From an uncultured Eubacteriales bacterium (GTDB lineage Bacteria; Bacillota; Sulfobacillia; UBA995; UBA9673): a DNA stretch of 45,756 nucleotides. Made by a program: the position numbers and the translations under genes. The notes under the pieces are model-generated. The model saw nothing but the letters and a program-made list of their open reading frames with translations. It had not been told where the DNA came from and searched no databases. The stretch is taken from assembly GCA_913063835.1 (NCBI GenBank), contig CAJXZV010000006.1, positions 1 through 45,756 of the forward strand, read 5' to 3'. The first letter of the stretch is position 1. The number at the start of each line of letters is the position of its first letter. Shown here piece by piece: positions 37,181 through 45,136 of this stretch.

Positions 37181-38166
37181 CTGCCGTTCGTCCTCCTTCG
37201 CTGGTGCTCTTCCTCGGCGAGGTCCCTCTCCGCCGTCATGGCCGCGAGGGCCCCGTCGGCCGTGGCCGTGACCACCTGCCGGAGCTCCTTGGCCCTCACG
37301 TCCCCCGCCGCGTAGACCCCGGGAAGTCGGGTCCTCATCGCCCTGTCGGTGATGATGTAGCCGTTGCGGTCGAGGTCGACCTCCCCCTCAAGGAACCCCG
37401 TCTCCGGGTCGAGTCCGATGTAGATGAACACCCCGTCGACCTCGACCTTCTCGGGGGGACCGCCCGCGGGGCCGCGGACCGTCACCGCCCTCACGGCGTC
37501 GTCCCCCTCAATCTCGACAGGGATTCTTCCCATCATCGTCTCCACGTTCCCCAAGGCCAGAAGCCCCCTCACGAGCGCCGGCGCCGCCCGGAACCGGTCC
37601 CGCCGGTGGACGACGATGACCTTGGAGGCCAGCTTGGCGAGGAACGCCGCCTCGCTGACGGCCGAGTCGCCCCCGCCGATGACCATCACCCGCCGCCCTC
37701 GGAAGAACGGGCCGTCGCACGTGGCACAGTAGGACACGCCTCGGCCGAGCAGTCGCTCCTCACCCGGGATCCCCAGCCGGCGGGGACGGGCCCCCGTGGC
37801 GAGGACGACCCTCCGGGCCCTGTGCCCCGCGACCGTCTTCACGGGTGAACCCAGGTCCAGGTCCTTGCGCCCGGCTTCCCCGACGAGGAACTCCGCTCCA
37901 AGGCGGCGCGCCTGCTCGTACATCCTCGCCGCGAGTTCGGCGCCCTCGATCCCGTCGGGGAACCCGGGGTAGTTCTCGACACGGTGGGCGGTCGCCATCT
38001 GTCCGCCCATCTGTCCGCGCTCGATGACGGCCGTGTCAAGGCCGGCCCTGGCTCCGTAGATGGCCGCCGTCAGCCCGGCCGGCCCGCCCCCCACCACGAG
38101 CAGGTCCCACACACGCTCCTCGGAAGCTCCGTTCCGAGGCAAACCCTTCACCTCCCGGTGAATCAC
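37177..38166 (-). CDS. trxB: Thioredoxin-disulfide reductase
   Basis: LLVVGGGPAGLTAAIYGARAGLDTAVIERGQMGGQ, CATCDGPFF redox motif, GVYAAGDVR; ATGA overlap with trxA. Confidence 0.95.
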   Translation of the reverse strand: MIHREVKGLPRNGASEERVWDLLVVGGGPAGLTAAIYGARAGLDTAVIERGQMGGQMATAHRVENYPGFPDGIEGAELAARMYEQARRLGAEFLVGEAGRKDLDLGSPVKTVAGHRARRVVLATGARPRRLGIPGEERLLGRGVSYCATCDGPFFRGRRVMVIGGGDSAVSEAAFLAKLASKVIVVHRRDRFRAAPALVRGLLALGNVETMMGRIPVEIEGDDAVRAVTVRGPAGGPPEKVEVDGVFIYIGLDPETGFLEGEVDLDRNGYIITDRAMRTRLPGVYAAGDVRAKELRQVVTATADGALAAMTAERDLAEEEHQRRRTNGR

Positions 38167-38477
38167 GAGAACTTCAAGAACATCTCCACCGCTTCCTTCG
38201 CCCTGGACACCCTGTCCTCAGGAGTGTCCGAACGCTCGTCCCGGAAGCATCTCTCCATGTGCAGAGCGATCATGAGCACTCCGACCCTGTTGACGGCCTC
38301 CCGGACGGCCGCCAACTGGACCAGGACCTCGGGGCAGCCGCGGCCCTCCTCTATCATCCTCTGCACTCCGCGGACCTGCCCCTCTATCCGCCGCAGTCTC
38401 CGGACGAGGTCGGCGTCTGTCACGAGCCGACCGTCGTGCGTCGGTCCGTCAGAGTCCACCGGCGTCCCTTCCCTCAC
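38163..38477 (-). CDS. csoR: CsoR-family (DUF156) metal-responsive repressor
   Basis: LVRRLRRIEGQVRGVQRMIEEGRGCPEVLVQLAAVREAVNRVGVLMIALHMERC; Cys/His/Cys spacing 25 and 4. GTG at 38477 or 38423 preferred over the ORF start at 38555, which reads through the operator. Confidence 0.88.
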   Translation of the reverse strand: MREGTPVDSDGPTHDGRLVTDADLVRRLRRIEGQVRGVQRMIEEGRGCPEVLVQLAAVREAVNRVGVLMIALHMERCFRDERSDTPEDRVSRAKEAVEMFLKFS

Positions 38478-38497
38478 GAGCCCCCACGGCTTGGATG

Positions 38498-38515
38498 GAT
38501 ACCCCCCTGGGTATC
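38498..38515. promoter_or_regulatory. CsoR-type operator-like palindrome
   Basis: GATACCC-CCCT-GGGTATC, 7-bp arms around a C-tract, just upstream of the likely csoR start. Confidence 0.6.
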
Positions 38516-38984
38516 TTCCCGCCCCAAGTCTACCCCTCCCGACCGCCGCCGTCAAGTCCGCGCATTCCCTCAGCTAGAATCTAACCCAACGGGTCCGGCT
38601 CTGTCAGACAGGAAGAACACCAAGTATGCCTCCGTGGTCGTCCCGCTGCCGGGAAGCGCTCGACTGCTGTTGCGCCCAGCGTCTTCATCGCCACGCGGTC
38701 CCACCCGGTGGGGCACCCTATGAGGCACCTCGTGGTCTACTCCGACCGGGAGGTCCTCGACGGTCTCGCGTCGGTCAGCCTTTCGACCCTCGCCCGACGT
38801 CCGAGGGAGAGGAAGCGCTCCACCTTGAACCGGTCGTGCCGGACATTAGGCTCGCGGACAAGAAGCGAGACGTTGTCGGATTAGACCCGCATAATGGAGG
38901 GATTGGGAATCGGGACCAAGAAGCTTTCCGGTCATGCATGGACGAGTGGCTTATGTGCGCGGGTGGCCTTCCAGGAGGTGTACC

Positions 38985-41255
38985 ATGTCGAATAGACCGC
39001 TGGTCTGGGTGACCGGTGACTTGACCGTTGACTGGCAATGGATCGAGCCGGCTCCGGAGCAGCCCGCTCCCGATCTAGAAGGAGAAGGGTGGTGGGGTGA
39101 GCGTCATGTGAGCGTCTCCTCCTATCCAGGGGGAGCCGCTCTGCTAGGTCGTGTGCTTCAAGAGGTTTCTTCTTGTGACAACGAGTCGTTTGAGGTCAGC
39201 TATCCCGAGCCGCCTGAGTCCCCAACCCCGACCGACCAACATTACCATCATTCGTATATGTCATGCAAGAACTACAACAAGTCTAACCAGGCTGAATCTT
39301 CTCTTTGGCGCGTTGCCAAGCCCGGGGGAGTTGCCCGGGCCTGGGAAACGCCACAAGACAGTCGCGAGGAGGACAATTCAGACAAGGCGAAGGTCGTCGT
39401 GGTGAACGATGCGGGCTTGGGTTTCCGGGGGAAGGAGAAGGGGAGGTGGCCCGCCGCGGTACGGCGCCCGGGGAGCGAGGAGGAGGGACCATGGTTCGTG
39501 CTCAAGATGGCCCACCCAGTCGCCGAGGGCCACCTGTGGGAGCATCTTATCTGTAAGTGCCCCGAACGGCTCGTGGTCGTCGTGGCGGTCGACGCCCTCC
39601 GTTACGGAGATGTGCATATCAGCCGAGGGGTGTCCTGGGAGCAGACAGCCTCCGACGTACATTGGGAGTTGCTTCAAAACTCCAAGGCGAAGTCTCTGGC
39701 CTGCTGTGCTTATGTCGTAGTCTCTTTTCCGACCGTCGGAGCCTTCTTGCTGTCTCGGCGTCGTGCAGACTCTGACCCTAAGGAGATGAAGCCGGAGGGC
39801 CGAATTTTCTTCGACCCCGAGCATATCGAGGATACCTGGGCCGAAGTTCATCCCGGTAGCATGGTGGGATACACAACATGCATGGCGGCGGCCATCGCGT
39901 ACAAAATCGCCACCAGCGATCAAGTAGACATACACGTCATTTCCGATGGGGTTCAGGCCGGCCTTCGGGCACAGCGAGCCCTACACGAGAACGGATATGT
40001 GGAGAGAAGGCGAGGCGACACACTCGTGGGGCTGGCCCCACCCTATACGGCTGTCGCCAAGGCTATCCGGAAAGCTGTTTCGGAGTTGCAGTTCTCGTAC
40101 GCGGAGATGCCTGAACAGCAACCCAGGGAGCAGTCCTCGAAAGGGCAGTCCTCGAAGCAGTCCTCCAACGCGCGGCCGGGGTGGTGGACCATCCTGAAGG
40201 AACGGTATAAGGATGAGGAACAGGATAAGGAAGATGCGCTTTTGCGTGTGGCCACGGAGATCGTGCAGGAGGGACCCGAGGAAGCACTCAAGCACGTTCC
40301 GCTGGCCCGGTTCGAGCGACTCGTCACCGTAGATAGGCGCGAGATAGAAGGGTACCGGAATGTGCGTCGGCTGATCGTCGACTACCTCCAGCGGCGTACC
40401 GCCACGGTCCCTCTATCCATCGCCGTTCTCGGACCACCCGGCGCTGGTAAGTCCTTTGGTGTGCGTCAGGTAGCGCGCTCCGTATCCAAAGACATAAGAA
40501 TCATCGAATTCAACATAGCCCAATGGACCGACCCGGAGGAACTCTACGAGGCTCTGCAACAGGTTCGAGACGAAGCCCTGTCAGGGAAGATACCTCTCGT
40601 GCTGTGGGATGAGTTTGACTGTAACCTCGGAAACGTCAAGCTGGGGTGGCTGAAGTACTTCCTTGCACCTATGCAGGACGGGTACTTCCAGCGGGGCGGA
40701 CACCGCCATCCTCTCGGGAGATCCATCTTCGTCTTCGTTGGAGGCCAATTCTCTTCCATGAAGGAGCTGGAAGAAGAGTCATCACGGTCAGATTCGTCAA
40801 ATGCAGGAGGTTCAAAGGTAAGAGACTTTGTCAGCCGCCTTAAGGGCTACGTGGACGTGATCGGTCCCGACCCCATCCCCGCTACCAAGAGCTCCTCCGA
40901 ACATGAAGAAGATAGGGGTGATAGGGAAGATAAGGAGTACGTCCTCAGACGTGCTCTCGTCCTCAGGAACATCCTGGAGTACCATGCCCCACACCTGTTT
41001 TCAAAACGTGACAGCAAAGACCTCCCCATAGCCCCCGGGGTCCTGAACGCCTTCTTGTCCATCCCCGAGTACAAGCACGGCACCCGCTCAATGGAAGCCA
41101 TAGTAACGATGAGCCTTCTGGCCGGGAGGAAGCGGTTCGAGCGTTCGTGCCTGCCGGCTGAAGCCCAGCTCGACCTTCATGTGGACGGTAAGGAGTTCCT
41201 GAAGCTGGCGCAGAACCCGGCGGTGGGCACGCCGGCAGAGAAGACCTCCTGTTGA
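38985..41255 (+). CDS. Ribokinase/PfkB-like domain fused to AAA+ ATPase domain, function unknown
   Basis: ATG after CCAGGAGGTGTACC; N-terminus VWVTGDLTVDW...SYPGGAALLGRVL and PGSMVGYTTCMAAAIAY; AAA Walker A LGPPGAGKS, Walker B LVLWDEFD, sensor-like FVFVGG; codon usage less GC-rich than neighbours. Confidence 0.75.
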   Translation: MSNRPLVWVTGDLTVDWQWIEPAPEQPAPDLEGEGWWGERHVSVSSYPGGAALLGRVLQEVSSCDNESFEVSYPEPPESPTPTDQHYHHSYMSCKNYNKSNQAESSLWRVAKPGGVARAWETPQDSREEDNSDKAKVVVVNDAGLGFRGKEKGRWPAAVRRPGSEEEGPWFVLKMAHPVAEGHLWEHLICKCPERLVVVVAVDALRYGDVHISRGVSWEQTASDVHWELLQNSKAKSLACCAYVVVSFPTVGAFLLSRRRADSDPKEMKPEGRIFFDPEHIEDTWAEVHPGSMVGYTTCMAAAIAYKIATSDQVDIHVISDGVQAGLRAQRALHENGYVERRRGDTLVGLAPPYTAVAKAIRKAVSELQFSYAEMPEQQPREQSSKGQSSKQSSNARPGWWTILKERYKDEEQDKEDALLRVATEIVQEGPEEALKHVPLARFERLVTVDRREIEGYRNVRRLIVDYLQRRTATVPLSIAVLGPPGAGKSFGVRQVARSVSKDIRIIEFNIAQWTDPEELYEALQQVRDEALSGKIPLVLWDEFDCNLGNVKLGWLKYFLAPMQDGYFQRGGHRHPLGRSIFVFVGGQFSSMKELEEESSRSDSSNAGGSKVRDFVSRLKGYVDVIGPDPIPATKSSSEHEEDRGDREDKEYVLRRALVLRNILEYHAPHLFSKRDSKDLPIAPGVLNAFLSIPEYKHGTRSMEAIVTMSLLAGRKRFERSCLPAEAQLDLHVDGKEFLKLAQNPAVGTPAEKTSC

Positions 41256-41581
41256 CTCCGAGCCGGACCCCGCGGCCCCGTCTGTGGTCAGGATGACGAC
41301 CCTCGAGCCCTCCACCAGGATGGCTGAGGTGACGAAGATGCCCTCCTTGAGTCCCGCCTGCTCCCGGAGCGATTCCAATGGCGACCATCTGCTATCGACT
41401 CGACCATCCCGAACGTCTCGCTCACGAGGTTGCCGTTCTCGTCGAGCTCCCGGATGACCACCCGTGCAGCCCTTTCCTTTTCGACAGGCTCACCTTCCCC
41501 GTCGAGGTAGTAAACCTCAGCGACTACGCCCCCGCCGGGCGTCTTCGCGCCGTCCTTCGGCCGATGGACCTCCTTTGTCAT
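41256..41581 (-). pseudogene. Small frameshifted/truncated hypothetical gene at the border of the AAA gene
   Basis: ATG at 41581 with GGAG SD; MTKEVHRPKDGAKTPGGGVVAEVYYLDGEGEPVEKERAARVVIRELDENGNLVSETFGMVESIA in one frame, coherent continuation LESLREQAGLKEGIFVTSAILVEGSRVVILTTDG in another frame. Confidence 0.55.
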
Positions 41582-41700
41582 GACGTCATCTCCTGCTCCA
41601 TGGGCCTGGTGCGAGGTGACAACCCGGCCCGTCAGCCTGCGCCTGTGTGTAGAGTGCTTGGCGGCAACGCCTGGGAAATCCTCTACGGGTGAGCGGAGAC

Positions 41701-42525
41701 TCACCTCGACCCCCGGCGGCTGCCGAGCCGGCCTCCGACGACGGCCCTGAGGCGCCTCCTCCTGACAGGGGTGCGGTGCCGCCGGGCGACCTCCACCGCG
41801 TGCGCCACGGCCGCGGCGTGGGCCTCGGTCTCCACCCGGTCGTCCAGGGGCGGGAGGGTGACGCCCTCCCCGTAGCGGCGGACGACGGCCCGCCGGATGA
41901 GCCAGTCGGCGAGCCACGGGTTCTTGGGCAGCACAGACCCGTGAAGATAGGTGCCGACGACGTTGCGGTACACGGCCCCCTCCGTCCCGTCCTCCCCGTT
42001 GTTGCCATGGCCCACCAGGACCTCCGCCAGAGGCCTCACCCCCGGCCCGAGATAGGTGCGGCCCGAGTGGTTCTCAAAACCGACCAGGGTCCGGGTCTCC
42101 TGGCCGGCGAGCAAGCTCCCGGCGACAACGTTCCCGATCATCCTCTTCCTCCCGGCACGGGTCTCCACGTCGAGGATTCCTATGCCGGGCAGGCGCTCCC
42201 CCGTCCCGGTCTCGTAGAACCGTCCCAGGAGCTGGTAGCCGCCGCAGATGGCCAGGAAGGGGACCCCGTCCTCCACGGCCTCGGCCAGGGCCCCTCCCTT
42301 GACCCGCTGGAAGTCCTCACAGATGAGCCTCTGCTCCTTGTCCTGGCCCCCACCCATGAAGAGGATGTCGAAGGCGGTGAAATCCACCGCCTCTCCCAGC
42401 CCGACCGCGGTGAGGCCGACCTCGATGCCCCGCCACTCGGCCCGCCGGCTCAAGGCGATGACGTTCCCGCGGTCCCCGTAGAGGTTCATGAGGTCCGGAT
42501 AGAGGTGGCAGATCTCCAGCCTCAG
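41701..42525 (-). CDS. gatD: Lipid II isoglutaminyl synthase glutaminase subunit GatD (CobQ-like GATase)
   Basis: LRLEICHLYPDLMNLYGDRGNVIALSRRAEWRGIEV, DILFMGGGQDKEQ, FLAICGGYQLLG, GTYLHGSVLPKNPWLADWLI; CTG start inferred, 4-bp overlap with murT. Confidence 0.88.
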   Translation of the reverse strand: MRLEICHLYPDLMNLYGDRGNVIALSRRAEWRGIEVGLTAVGLGEAVDFTAFDILFMGGGQDKEQRLICEDFQRVKGGALAEAVEDGVPFLAICGGYQLLGRFYETGTGERLPGIGILDVETRAGRKRMIGNVVAGSLLAGQETRTLVGFENHSGRTYLGPGVRPLAEVLVGHGNNGEDGTEGAVYRNVVGTYLHGSVLPKNPWLADWLIRRAVVRRYGEGVTLPPLDDRVETEAHAAAVAHAVEVARRHRTPVRRRRLRAVVGGRLGSRRGSR

Positions 42526-44021
42526 GTCTTCTCCGCCTCCCAGAACGGCGGGGCGTACCCGCGCCGGCTGATGATGTCCCTCAGCTCGAGCATCGCCGTG
42601 TAGGTGGGGGTGACGAGCAGGGTCTCCCCTCTCGCCGTCGCGGTCAGGGCCCTGTCGAGGGCTTCGGACAGACCCGGGACCACCCGCACGCACGCCTCCG
42701 GCACCCCCGCGTACTTCAACCGGAGGGCCATGTCGTGGGCCCGGAGTCCGGAGACGACGATCTCCCCCACCCGTGCCCCGCGCTCCGCCAGGAGCTCGAA
42801 GTCGACGTCCCACAGCCAGGAGATGTCCGTGCCGTCCGCGTACCGGTCGTTGATGGCGATGAGGAAGTTCCGGGGGCCCTCCCCGCCTGCCTCGCCCGCC
42901 CCGTCCGCGGCGGGGGCGTCGCCGAGGAGGGTCTCCAGGACCTGGTTGAACCCTGTGGGGTTCTTGACCAGGGCCAGGAGCACGTTCCTCTCCTCGACGG
43001 GGATGACCTCCATGCGTCCGAACGAGGCCCCGGCCCGCTCCAGGGAAGCCGCGGCGCGGCTCAAAGGGACGCCGAGTTCGAGCGCGGCGGCCAGAGCCGC
43101 CAGGGCGTTGTAGACGTTGTACAGGCCCGGCACCGGCATGGCGACCCGGACCTCTCCCTCCCCGCGCACCGACAGCGTGAACGAGGCCCCGCGGACCCCT
43201 CCGAGCCGCACCGCACCGGCGCGCACGTCGGGGGCCGGACGTCGGAAATCGCCTCCCGGGCACGCGTAGCGCCCGAGGTGCCCGTAGTAGAAGACGCTGT
43301 AGTCCAGCTCCCGACCACAGGCAAGACAGTGCCGCTGCTCCCTTGTCTGGGTCATCGTCCGCTTCCCGCAGCGGTCGTCTTCAATCCCGTAGAAGACCAC
43401 ACGCTCCCCCCTCCCCCGCCCCAGAGCGGCGACGAGGGGGTCGTCCGCGTTGAGCACGACGAAGCCGCGCCCCCCTACGGCGTCGATTCCCCGCCCCACG
43501 AGCGAGACGGTCGTGTCGAGCTCACCGTAACGGTCCAACTGGTCCCGGAAGAAGTTGGTGACGACGATGCCGAGAGGTCTGAGCTCCCGCACCGCCTCGG
43601 GCACGGTGGCCTCGTCGACCTCCATGAGGGCGATGTCCGCCCTCCGCCGGGCGGCCGCCGCGTCATCAAGGAAGGCCGACGTGAGGCCTTCCTTCAGATT
43701 GGCGCCGGAACGGTTGTGGACGAGGCGGTAGCCGGCATCCTGCAGGATGGTCGAGAGCAGGCGGGCCGTCGTGGTCTTCCCGTTGGTCCCGGTGATGACG
43801 ACGCTCCCCCACCGCAACTTCCCGGCCAGCCGCCGGAGAAGCGCGGGCTGGATCCTGAGGGCGACGCGTCCCGGGAGGGACGAACCCCCATGACCCAGCC
43901 TGCGGCTCAACTTCAGAACGGCTCTGCCGGCCCACAGGGCCAGAAGGTCACGCACGGTCGGAAGCACAGCCCCCGTCAGGAGCCCCCAGCCGCTGGACAC
44001 AGAAGAGGACGGGTGTAGCAT
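42522..44021 (-). CDS. murT: Lipid II isoglutaminyl synthase subunit MurT (Mur ligase family)
   Basis: VVITGTNGKTTTARLLSTILQDAGYRLVHNRSGANLKEG, NFFRDQLDRYGELDTT, CLACGRELDYSVFYYGHLGRYACPGGDFRRP, AINDRYADGTDISWLWDVDFE. Confidence 0.92.
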   Translation of the reverse strand: MLHPSSSVSSGWGLLTGAVLPTVRDLLALWAGRAVLKLSRRLGHGGSSLPGRVALRIQPALLRRLAGKLRWGSVVITGTNGKTTTARLLSTILQDAGYRLVHNRSGANLKEGLTSAFLDDAAAARRRADIALMEVDEATVPEAVRELRPLGIVVTNFFRDQLDRYGELDTTVSLVGRGIDAVGGRGFVVLNADDPLVAALGRGRGERVVFYGIEDDRCGKRTMTQTREQRHCLACGRELDYSVFYYGHLGRYACPGGDFRRPAPDVRAGAVRLGGVRGASFTLSVRGEGEVRVAMPVPGLYNVYNALAALAAALELGVPLSRAAASLERAGASFGRMEVIPVEERNVLLALVKNPTGFNQVLETLLGDAPAADGAGEAGGEGPRNFLIAINDRYADGTDISWLWDVDFELLAERGARVGEIVVSGLRAHDMALRLKYAGVPEACVRVVPGLSEALDRALTATARGETLLVTPTYTAMLELRDIISRRGYAPPFWEAEKT

Positions 44022-44085
44022 GTCCCGGGTGCTCCCGGACCTCTCACGGTCACCCGACCGCTGGAGGGCTTTCCCAGACGGCGGT

Positions 44086-44892
44086 CTAGCCCTCTTCTCC
44101 CGAGCCCGGCGTCTGGGAACCGGACTCCTCCTCGGCAGGTTCTCCCGGCTCCCCGGGTTCAGGTTCCCCGACCGCGTCGTCCGCCGCCTCCGGACGGCCG
44201 GCGGCGTCGTCCTGCACGTACCGGAACCTCACCGCCGGCGCCCCCTGCCTCACCTGGACCTTCGGCCTCGAGGGCCCGGGCGCGGGCTCCTCTTCGGGTA
44301 CGGACTCCTCTTCCTCTTCGTGCTCCTGTTCCTCCCCACCGGCTTCCAGGGGAGGTCGCTCGGGCTCGAGAGTCACATCCTCCAGCCCCTCGGCCGCGTC
44401 GACCGGGACCTCTTCCCCGGTCTCTTCACCGGCAGGGTCCTGCCCGCCCTCTTCCGACGCCTCCGGTGTCGGTTCCAGGACCTCCTCGGGAAGGGTCGTG
44501 TCCTCGCCCCGGTCTTCGTCCCGGTCCTCGCCCCCGTTCTCCTCAGGGTCCTGGCCCTGAGCGCTTCCGCTCTCGGCGGAACAGGAGCCCACCTCGCCCG
44601 ATGTGTCCCCGCGAGCGGCCGGCTCGGCCCGCGGCGAACCAGGGAGCGGCTTGCTCCAGAAGCCTCGCCTGACATGGAACTGAGGCTCCATGTCCCGGTC
44701 GAGATGCACCTCGTAAAGGACGTGCCACTCCTTGCTCCCGCCGCCTGGACCCGGCTTGGGCTTCGTCTCCACCACGACGGCGCGGACCACCCACCCGTCG
44801 TCGGTCGGGGTCGCGTCCAGATAGTGGGCGGCCTTGCCCAGGACCTCGTTGATGTAGCCCAGGGCCCTCCTGCTCAGTGTCTCCTCTGTCAA
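44086..44892 (-). CDS. Hypothetical protein: short GvpO-like N-terminal domain plus long Glu/Pro-rich acidic tail
   Basis: ALGYINEVLGKAAHYLDATPTDDGWVVRAVVVETKPK...WHVLYEVHLDRDMEPQFHVRRGFW resembles the GvpO pattern; the rest is low-complexity acidic. Confidence 0.5.
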   Translation of the reverse strand: MTEETLSRRALGYINEVLGKAAHYLDATPTDDGWVVRAVVVETKPKPGPGGGSKEWHVLYEVHLDRDMEPQFHVRRGFWSKPLPGSPRAEPAARGDTSGEVGSCSAESGSAQGQDPEENGGEDRDEDRGEDTTLPEEVLEPTPEASEEGGQDPAGEETGEEVPVDAAEGLEDVTLEPERPPLEAGGEEQEHEEEEESVPEEEPAPGPSRPKVQVRQGAPAVRFRYVQDDAAGRPEAADDAVGEPEPGEPGEPAEEESGSQTPGSGEEG

Positions 44893-45136
44893 CCGACGCC
44901 ACCTCCCCTTCCGGCCGGCCGCCTGGCCGCACCGGACGGTTCCTGCGAGGCCGGTTCATTATATGAGCAGGTCCAACACCGTGATTACCCCCCGGAGGCC
45001 CGCCCGCGACCCAGGGGCGCCCCGGGGCGGCCGGCCCACTGACGCATGACGGCCGGCCCGTGAGGGCCGGCCGCCGCCACTTCCTCGGGCTTCCCGGGGT
45101 CGGGGCCGTCCTACCCTGCGAGAGCCCGCCGCCGGA

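Noticed and set aside
38163-38555. csoR start at 38555 as given in the ORF track
   Set aside because: It would translate through the operator-like palindrome (GRYPGGYPS); conserved CsoR sequence starts later, so GTG 38477 or 38423 is preferred.
41689-44018. Plus-strand ORFs antisense to gatD/murT
   Set aside because: GC-rich shadow ORFs; the minus-strand reading has strong family motifs.
44020-45042. 340-aa plus-strand ORF
   Set aside because: Antisense of the acidic GvpO-like gene; composition explained by the complementary Glu/Pro codons.
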